DNA from: Alkalicoccobacillus plakortidis
Lineage (GTDB): Bacteria; Bacillota; Bacilli; Bacillales; Bacillaceae_D
DNA: 64,000 nt
Assembly (NCBI RefSeq): GCF_023703085.1
Contig: NZ_JAMQJY010000002.1
Span: 124,001 to 188,000, forward strand
Reading direction: 5' to 3'
Made by a program: the position numbers and the translations under genes. Below the pieces are notes generated by a model. The model had not been told where the DNA came from, searched no databases, and worked only from the letters and a program-made list of their open reading frames with translations. Below, in pieces: positions 57,110 through 64,000 of this stretch. How positions within the stretch are numbered: position 1 is the first letter of the stretch; every line of letters begins with the position of its first letter.

Positions 57110-58609
57110 ATGACTGACAATTGGACGGATATCTGTCATGTAGCGACAGAGTGCACCCCTTTTTATAAGACGGGAGGATTAGCAGATGTCATAGGATCTC
57201 TTCCTCAGGCTCTAGATATGCCCCGCGGTACTGTAACCGTGATTTTACCCAAGCATCAAACACTCTCTGATAAGTGGGGCAGCCAATTAAACTGGATCTA
57301 TACTCTCTCCGTTTGGGTGAAATGGAGGAAGCAGTCCTGCCAAGTTTACGAGCTGTATCATCAGGAGATTCGGTACTTATTTTTTGAAAATGATTATTAC
57401 TTTAATCGCCCTGTTCTTTACGGTTGCCACGATGACGGTGAGCGATATGCGTTTTTTTGTCATGCGGTCATTGAATGGATTGATCAGCAAAAGGAGAAAC
57501 CTTCTATCCTACATTGTCATGACTGGCAGACTGGATTGTTGCCAGCTTATATACGCGCTAGGAATTGGCAAGAGCAAATAAAAACCGTGTTAACGATTCA
57601 CAATCTTGCTTATCAAGGTCAATTCCCCTCCTCTGTGTTTAAGGAATTACTTCATTTTGATGATTCGGCTTATCCTATTTTAGAGATGGATGATCATGTA
57701 AATTATTTGAAAGCAGGCATTGCAGAAGCTGACAAGATCACAACAGTAAGTCCTTCTTATGCGCTAGAAATTCAAGAACCTTCATTCGGGTATAAACTTG
57801 ATGGACTACTCAGACAACGATCTGATGACCTAGTTGGCATTGTGAATGGAATTGATTTAAAGGATTATAATCCAGCAGAAGATAAAGAGCTTGTAGCACC
57901 CTATACAAAACGTTCAAGTGCGTCTGAGATTAATAAACGTAGTTTGCAAGTGGAAGCTGGCTTGTCTATGTCTATTTCTACTCCTTTATTTGCCGTTGTA
58001 TCAAGACTTGTGCCTGAAAAAGGAATTGGCCTCTTACTTGAGACCTTAAATCAGATGCTCCCTCATGAACGCATTCAAGTTATTGTTCTCGGAAGTGGTT
58101 CCCCCGAGCTTGAACACGAGCTACATGTGATGCAAAGCCGATTTCCTAAGAAGCTTTGTTTTTTCCATGGGTTTGATGAAGGTAAAGCTCGAAGAATCTA
58201 TGCAGGCGCAGACATGCTTTTAATGCCTTCTTTGTATGAACCATGTGGGTTAAGTCAATTAATTGCCCTGCGTTACGGCTGTGTACCTATTGTTAGAGAA
58301 ACAGGTGGATTAAAGGATACGATACAATCCTATCAACCCCACACCGGTACAGGAAATGGATTCACCTTTTTAAATAGAACATCTGGTGATTTACGTTTGA
58401 CGATGAATCGAGCCCTATCTATCTTTCATCATAAACATCAGTGGAATAAATTGCTCGCGAGCTTTGCATCCTCTGACCTTAGCTGGCTGGCATCGGCTTC
58501 ACTTTATCATCTTGTTTATGATGGCCTTCGTGATCGAAAAGGAGTGTTAAATCAACATGCTGATCAACAAGAGAACATTCAAGGAAACGTTATCGAAGCA
58601 ATTAGTTGA
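57110..58609 (+). CDS. glgA: Glycogen synthase GlgA
   Basis: Extends alpha-1,4-glucan from ADP-glucose. The 499 residues are a GT5 glycosyltransferase: the N-terminal ADP-glucose motif FYKTGGLADVIGSLP, HCHDWQTGLLPAY, TIHNLAYQG, VNGIDLKDYNP, SRLVPEKGIGLL and the C-terminal LLMPSLYEPCGLSQLIALRYG. ATG 57110 follows AAGGAG. Its 3' end overlaps glgP by 53 bases. Confidence 0.95.
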   Translation: MTDNWTDICHVATECTPFYKTGGLADVIGSLPQALDMPRGTVTVILPKHQTLSDKWGSQLNWIYTLSVWVKWRKQSCQVYELYHQEIRYLFFENDYYFNRPVLYGCHDDGERYAFFCHAVIEWIDQQKEKPSILHCHDWQTGLLPAYIRARNWQEQIKTVLTIHNLAYQGQFPSSVFKELLHFDDSAYPILEMDDHVNYLKAGIAEADKITTVSPSYALEIQEPSFGYKLDGLLRQRSDDLVGIVNGIDLKDYNPAEDKELVAPYTKRSSASEINKRSLQVEAGLSMSISTPLFAVVSRLVPEKGIGLLLETLNQMLPHERIQVIVLGSGSPELEHELHVMQSRFPKKLCFFHGFDEGKARRIYAGADMLLMPSLYEPCGLSQLIALRYGCVPIVRETGGLKDTIQSYQPHTGTGNGFTFLNRTSGDLRLTMNRALSIFHHKHQWNKLLASFASSDLSWLASASLYHLVYDGLRDRKGVLNQHADQQENIQGNVIEAIS

Positions 58610-60933
58610 TGCTGGCCCTCTACCTTCTAGTCATGTTCTACTAATGATCGCATCAATCATTAAAGAGTTGCTTTCAGACAAGGCAGCATCTGCTCTTGAT
58701 TTTAAGCAAAAACAAGTGTATTACTTCTCAATGGAATTTCTACCCGGCCGTTTTATTGAGACCAATCTTTTAAACCTGGATCTGCTAGATTCCTGTAAAG
58801 AAATTCTTTGCTCCAATCAGTATGATCCAGATCTCATTTTTCAAAGTGAATTAGATGCGGCGCTTGGCAACGGTGGATTAGGTAGACTAGCTGCTTGTTT
58901 TTTAGATTCATTGGCTGCCCTAAACTTCGTTGGTCATGGCATGGGGCTTCGTTATCAATATGGTCTGTTTGAACAAAAAATCTCAGAGCAGAAACAGGTC
59001 GAACTACCTGATCAATGGTTTAATGGTTCCGGTTATGTTTGGGAAAAGGTTCAAGCAGACAAGGCTTTAATTGTTCATTTTGGTGGGGCAATTCAATCAA
59101 GTGTTCAAAATAACCGACTAACTTTCCACGTAAATGATGCTGAAGAAGTAAAAGCAATCCCATATACTATACCGATTTTCGGCTATCAAAATGAACAAGT
59201 TAATCAGCTAACCGTTTGGAAAGCCGAAACGATGCCAGCGAGTCCCCATGTTGAGTTTGAAGCGTATGCCAAAGGAAAAAGAAAAGCTGAAGAAATCACT
59301 GAATTTCTCTATCCCGATGATTCACACTACGATGGAAAAGTTTTGAGATTACGCCAACAATATTTTTTGGTTTCTGCAGGTTTACAATCGATTTTATCAA
59401 GTTTTCTTCATTCTGAAGGTGTCATCGAGAACCTAGCAAAGAAGCTAGCAATCCAAATCAACGACACACATCCAAGCCCTCATTATTCCAGAGTTTATGA
59501 GATTATTGATTGATGAACATGAGCTTTCATGGGATGTTGCATGGGGTATTGTTCGTGCAACCGTCTCCTATACAAACCATACATTGATGGATGAAGCCTT
59601 AGAAAAATGGCCTGTTTTTTTAGTAAAAGAACAGCTTCCTAGAGTGTATTTGCTAATTGAAGAAATTAATCGCAGGCACTGTCTTGAGGTTGAATATGAG
59701 GGATTACACGAATGGGAAAAAATCGAGGATATATCGATTATTACAAACAATGAAATCCATATGGCAAGACTTGCAGTGATAGGTAGCCATTCTGTAAATG
59801 GCGTGGCGAAGCTTCATTCAAGCATTTTAAAGAATCGATTAATGAAATCGTTTTCTAGTCGCTTTCCTTCTCGATTTACAAATAAAACAAATGGGATTAG
59901 TCATAGACAATGGTTATTAAATGCAAATCCACTGCTGGCAACATTTATTACCGAATTGATTGGAGACGAATGGAAAAGCAATCCGCAATCATTAGAAAAA
60001 TTACTAGCTTTTACAGAAGACTCTGCCGTTCTATCTGAACTCGCATCGATTAAGTACACCAACAAACAAAGGCTCTCGCAAAAAATCTATGCCAAAACCG
60101 GTCAACACATTATGGTTGAATCATTATTTGACGTTCACATCAAGCGACTACATGGCTATAAGCGACAACTGTTAAACCTTCTGCATATTTTGTATCTTTG
60201 GGATGTATGTCATGAAAAACCTGAATTAATAAAAGTTCCTCGTACGTTCATTTTTGGGGCAAAAGCAGCGCCAGGTTATCTATATGCCAAGCGTGTCATT
60301 TCATTAATTACGTCTGTTTCAGAACAACTTAATCAGGACCCAATAACAAAAGGAAAGCTTCAGGTACTATTTTTACCTAATTACAATGTGACTCAAGCGG
60401 AATTGATTATTCCTGCAGCAGACCTCAGTGAACAGATTTCTACCGCCTCTAAAGAAGCATCAGGCACAGGTAATATGAAAATGATGATGAATGGCGCCTT
60501 AACAATTGGCACAATGGATGGGGCAAATATTGAAATGACAGATTTAATCTCAACTGAACATTTTTTTGAATTTGGCATTGGTGCGGAGGAAGTGCTTGCG
60601 TATGAACAAAACGGACGATATTCGCCTCGTGAAGTATATAACCAGGACCAACGTCTACAAAAAGTATTGAAAAAACTAGTGGATGGCACAATTAAAGGGG
60701 ATCAGGTTGCTTTTAAAGATATCTATTATTCTCTCTTGTATAACGGCGATGAATATTTCCTATTGAAAGACTTTGGCAGCTATGTACACGCACAAAACCA
60801 GGTACAGAATCAGTATCTCGATTCACATACCTGGCAAAAAAAATGCTTAATTAATATTGCCCATTCAGGCTATTTTTCAAGCGATCGAACCATCTCTGAA
60901 TATGCAACTGATATTTGGGGCTTAGGAACCTAA
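58557..60933 (+). CDS. glgP: Glycogen phosphorylase GlgP (frameshifted)
   Basis: Releases glucose-1-phosphate from glycogen. About 791 residues after correction. Motifs are MEFLPGRFIETNLLNL, LDAALGNGGLGRLAACFLDS, NDTHP, and the PLP site EASGTGNMKMMMNGALTIGTMDGANIEM (PLP lysine at K of GNMK). It starts inside glgA with AAGGAGTG upstream. The frame breaks after INDTHP at CCAAGC (59472-59477); the fix gives [28 protein letters not shown]. Its end overlaps the convergent phosphodiesterase gene by 12 bases. Confidence 0.95.
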
Positions 60934-61650
60934 TCTCCTTTTATCGCGCACATCTAGAGCCAAATCAGGGTAATCCGTGAAGATCCCTTCACTGCCCCAT
61001 GCATAAAATTGGTTCATTCGATCAACCGTGTTTACTGTGTATGGACGAATTCGATAGCCTTGCTCTTGTAGCTCTTGAGCCTCATGCATAAGCAAAGTAG
61101 ATGATTTAAAATGAATACCCTCTACCTTTAACATCTGCAGATACTCACCAGGATCCACCATTGCCTGATGAACAAGAGCAGCCGCCTCAATATGCGGCTT
61201 TTCTTGTTTCGCCAGATAAAGCGCCTTGTGATCAAAGGAAGACAGGATTGTCCGCTCTTCAACACCATATGTCTCAAGCAATGGTAGAATTAGCTCTTTA
61301 ATTTGAGAACGGTCAGATAATTCTGTTTTCAATTCAACATTTAGCCTTAATGAATGATTTTGAGTCCAATCAAGAAATTCCTCAAAGGTAGGAATTCGCT
61401 CGTCTTCATCTGTAATCATCCTAAGCTTCTGAATCTCTTCTAAAGTAAATGAGCAAACAGATCCCTTGCCATTTGTCACTCGATTTACTGTGCGATCGTG
61501 AATGATAACGGGAATGGCGTCCTTAGTCAGTTGAACATCCAATTCTAAACCATCTGCACCTGCTTTGGCAGCCTGCTTAAAGGCTGTCATTGTGTTTTCT
61601 GGATATCTCCCTGAAAACCCTCTATGTGCAAAAATCTGAGTATGTGACAT
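60922..61650 (-). CDS. Glycerophosphodiester phosphodiesterase
   Basis: A 242-residue cytoplasmic enzyme, with no signal peptide. It has the GDPD signature FAHRGFSGRYPENTMTAFKQAAKAGADGLELDVQLTKDAIPVIIHDRTVNRVT, including the His-Arg, Glu-Asp and HD catalytic residues, and LNVELKTELSDRS. It cleaves glycerophosphodiesters to glycerol-3-phosphate and alcohols. The gene is convergent with glgP and 13 bases downstream of the FAH gene on the same strand. Confidence 0.9.
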   Translation of the reverse strand: MSHTQIFAHRGFSGRYPENTMTAFKQAAKAGADGLELDVQLTKDAIPVIIHDRTVNRVTNGKGSVCSFTLEEIQKLRMITDEDERIPTFEEFLDWTQNHSLRLNVELKTELSDRSQIKELILPLLETYGVEERTILSSFDHKALYLAKQEKPHIEAAALVHQAMVDPGEYLQMLKVEGIHFKSSTLLMHEAQELQEQGYRIRPYTVNTVDRMNQFYAWGSEGIFTDYPDLALDVRDKRRLGS

Positions 61651-61663
61651 GATTCCTCCTCAG

Positions 61664-62296
61664 TTATTCTGTAAATGAAACGTAAAAGCTTCCCTTTTCT
61701 TCTTCTCCCCAATGTAGCGTAAAGTGATCACCTTCTGCAATTGGACCTACGCCCTCAGGAGTACCTGTAAAAATAATATCTCCCTCAGATAATCCAAATG
61801 CCTGCTCGCATTCATCTAGTACCTGTTGAAAATCAAATAACATCTCCGTGCTGTTTCCAGACTGAATGATTTCTCCATTTTTTTGAAGAGAGAACGTTGT
61901 TTGTTTGATTTCATCCACATTAGTTAATGGCCAAAATGGCGTTAAAATAGCTGAATTACGAAAGCCTTTAGCTCGCTCCCAAGGATGGCCCTTCTTTTTT
62001 AGCTTTGATTGAAGGTCACGTAACGTTAAGTCAATTCCAAGAGCAATTTCAACAACACGATCGTTCACTGATTGAGAGTTCGATTTCTTTCCCACTTTCA
62101 GCACAATTTCAAGCTCGTGATGGATCTCTCCTTGTCCACTTGGGTAGCTAAGAGTTTGTCCGTTTGCAAAGGCCAAAGCACCTGTAGGTTTTGTGAACAG
62201 CAAAGGTGTATCAGGTACCTCATTTCCTAATTCTTTTGCATGCTGAGCGTAATTACGTCCAATACAGAATATATTTTGAATGTCTTGTAAAGTCAT
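61664..62296 (-). CDS. Fumarylacetoacetate hydrolase family protein
   Basis: A 210-residue enzyme of the FAH fold: CIGRNYAQHAKELGNEVP, KPTGALAF, HHELEIVLKVGK, ALGIDLTLRDLQSKLKKKGHPWERAKGFRNSAILTPF and IIFTGTPEGVGPI. Metal ligands are the glutamates in HELE and the aspartate in GID. Such enzymes open carbon-carbon bonds or decarboxylate keto acids; the substrate here is not clear. It lies 47 bases after mtnE. Confidence 0.87.
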   Translation of the reverse strand: MTLQDIQNIFCIGRNYAQHAKELGNEVPDTPLLFTKPTGALAFANGQTLSYPSGQGEIHHELEIVLKVGKKSNSQSVNDRVVEIALGIDLTLRDLQSKLKKKGHPWERAKGFRNSAILTPFWPLTNVDEIKQTTFSLQKNGEIIQSGNSTEMLFDFQQVLDECEQAFGLSEGDIIFTGTPEGVGPIAEGDHFTLHWGEEEKGSFYVSFTE

Positions 62297-62343
62297 GTTC
62301 TCTTCTCCCCTTTATCATATGTATTGACTACATAGTTAGTCCC

Positions 62344-63513
62344 CTAAAATAAGTCCAACTCTGCAATCCTTTGAACTGCTTCTTTAAGTTCATCCTCTTC
62401 ACACAACAAGCCAAGTCGAACAAATCCTTCTCCGTATGTACCAAATCCGTTTCCAGGTGCCACAACCACTCTAGCCTTATACAATAATAAATCCGCAAAT
62501 TCCTCAGAAGTGTAGCCTTCAGGAACAGGAAACCATGCAAAAAAGGAGCCTGATGGAGCTGATACCTTCCATCCTATACGCGCCGCTTCTTTAACTAAAA
62601 CATTTCTTCTTGCCTCATATGTAGCCACCAATTCTGTTACACACGATTGATCAGCTGTCAGCGCATAGGCTGCTGCCTCCTGAATTCCACCAAATAGGCT
62701 GCAGTAATAATGATCCTGAATTAGGTTGATCGCTTCAATGATCTGTGCGTTTCCAACAGCAAAACCAACTCGCAGCAAGCCATATTGTAGGTTTTGGAGA
62801 GGGTCATCATTTCAATCCCTACATCCTTTGCTCCGGGTACCTCCAGGAAACTAAGCGGTCTCTTGCCATCAAACCCAATCGCACCGTATGCATAATCATG
62901 TATGATTGCGATGTTATTTTTCTTCCCAAGTTCTATCGCCTTTTCAAATAGATCATGATCAGCCACAGCACCCGTAGGATTATTAGGATAATTAAGAAAC
63001 ATCATTTTTGCCTGATCTAATACTTCATCTGAAATGATGGAAAAATCCGGTTGGAAATTATTCTTAGATTGAAGAGACATTGTCTCCATTTTTGCACCAA
63101 GCCAACGCAATTCCTGACCAATAATCAGGATAACCAGGGTCAGGAACCAAGGCTGTGTCTCCCGGATTCAACAAACATTGACTCACTTCAACAAGTCCTG
63201 TTTTTGTACCGGATAGAATGGCTACTTCCGTTTCTGGATTAATCTCGACACCACACTCTCGTTTATAATACTCAGCAACGGCTTCTTTTAAAAATCCATA
63301 GCCAGTAAACGGAGAATATTTGTGATAAAGCGGATTAGAAGACGCTTCTTTTAATTTCTCAACGATATGTTCTGGTGTTGGCTGATCAGGGTTTCCCTGC
63401 CCTAAATTAATCACATCATCGTGTGTCTTTTTTACTTCGATAGTTTTACGCACTAGCTCTGCAAAAAACTGCTCTGGTAACCGATTAATAGCCTCACTTT
63501 TTTCGATGTTCAC
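62344..63513 (-). CDS. mtnE: Aminotransferase MtnE (methionine salvage type; two frameshifts)
   Basis: The three frames (63064-63513, 62721-63110, 62344-62778) match B. subtilis MtnE/YkrV closely from memory: NLGQGNPDQPTPEHIVEKLKEA, VPDPGYPDYWSGIALAGAKM, FLNYPNNPTGAVA, TLSKTYNMAGWRVGFAVGNAQ and GFVRLGLL. It transaminates 2-keto-4-methylthiobutyrate to methionine. The first break is CCAAGC at 63097-63102. The second (62771-62780) reads CGCAGCAAGC where CCAGCCAGC is expected, so a deletion and a substitution affect two overlapping pentamers. About 389 residues corrected. No other mtn genes are present in the window. Confidence 0.92.
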
Positions 63514-63553
63514 AGCGTTCCCTCTTCTCTCACCAAGCTTAATCTCTTTACCT

Positions 63554-64000
63554 TTATTTCAAATCGGTTAAAAAACCTTGCTTCCTCAAAAACTCATTTA
63601 TATGCGGACGGTTTGGTTTACCCATATAACTAGCCATTTGTTCAGACCACGTCTGTTGCTTTGCATTGGTTTGACGTGTTCCATAATAAGTTAGCATCGT
63701 CTCATTATACTCATCAAGTGATTTTGGAATAGAGGTTCTTTGATAGGACTCATAAAAAACAGAAGCATCTTTTGGAAGTCTAGGTTTCTGTGCAATATCC
63801 TGATTTGGATAACCTAAACATAACCCCATAACAGGGAACGTACTTGGTGGCAGGTCTAGAAGATTTGTGACTTCTTCTGGTTGATTTCTTATTCCACCAA
63901 TCATCACTCCACCGAGTCCCATTGACTCAGCAGCCAATAAAAGATTCTGAGCAACAAGTGCTGCATCTACAGCTCCAACAAGAAGCTGTTCCGCGCCTCC
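63554..64000 (-). CDS. NADPH-dependent nitroreductase, NfsA/NfrA-like (cut by the right edge)
   Basis: The frame is open from the window edge to the stop at 63554. The visible part begins with GGAEQLLVGAVDAALVAQNLL and then has AAESMGLGGVMIGGIRN, FPVMGLCLGYPNQD and KPRLP, the C-terminal half of the FMN-dependent NfsA/NfrA family. The N-terminal FMN-binding part lies beyond the window. It reduces nitro compounds, quinones or flavins with NADPH. Confidence 0.85.
   Translation of the reverse strand, partial: GGAEQLLVGAVDAALVAQNLLLAAESMGLGGVMIGGIRNQPEEVTNLLDLPPSTFPVMGLCLGYPNQDIAQKPRLPKDASVFYESYQRTSIPKSLDEYNETMLTYYGTRQTNAKQQTWSEQMASYMGKPNRPHINEFLRKQGFLTDLK

Overview
The window is a stretch of chromosome from a spore-forming Bacillaceae bacterium, moderately low in G+C. 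Evidence includes spo0B, spoVR, an alpha/beta small acid-soluble spore protein, a YjcZ-type peptide, YhaL, Hpr, the ecs operon and a complete lia operon. Many surface proteins are strongly acidic, which would suit an alkaliphilic or halotolerant relative of Bacillus, but this is inference. No rRNA, tRNA, prophage, insertion sequence or CRISPR array was found.

Layout. 1-2450: pheB (cut by the left edge), obg and spo0B on the minus strand. 2668-3284: a promoter, very small ORFs, tandem terminators and a YrzI-like peptide gene. 3287-9605: late heme genes hemE-hemH-hemY and the bifunctional PBP gene pbpF. 9663-14036: liaIHGFSR cell-envelope stress operon. 14268-16322: ccdA, a nuclease-fold lipoprotein and a doubtful small ORF. 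16559-34115: a block close to the Bacillus subtilis yheB-to-hemY region as I remember it (ecsCBA, hit, serC, yhaH, hpr, ypmS, prsA, yhaL, yhaM, then yheA/yheB), with a two-component system and a NERD protein inserted. 34183-45853: msmX with a regulator, a SASP, lemA-htpX, an aminotransferase, a second PspA protein, a coiled-coil membrane protein, a heterodimeric ABC exporter and a lipoprotein. 45954-55722: spoVR, galE, pgcA, glpD, a FixH-like protein, an acetyltransferase-nitrilase fusion and cheX. 55952-60933: glgC-glgA-glgP behind a likely cre site. 60922-64000: a glycerophosphodiesterase, a FAH-family hydrolase, mtnE and a nitroreductase cut by the right edge.

Two patterns cut across the annotation. 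First, many genes that should be intact, including obg, hemE, hemH, hemY, galE, glgP and mtnE, carry small frameshifts. Nearly all of them fall exactly where the expected sequence would read CCAGC (or GCTGG), usually as CCAAGC. This looks like a motif-specific consensus error, perhaps from a modified base, and not like gene decay. I annotate these genes at full corrected extent. Second, three long intergenic arrays (near 6.9, 30.3 and 54.7 kb) are built from one degenerate 20-bp unit with a conserved core and a variable tail; they create false ORFs.

Carbon metabolism genes fit together: PgcA makes glucose-1-phosphate, GlgC and GlgA turn it into glucan and GlgP releases it; GalE and GlpD are nearby. 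The envelope side has PbpF, LiaFSR with LiaH, a second PspA, LemA/HtpX, PrsA and the Ecs transporter.
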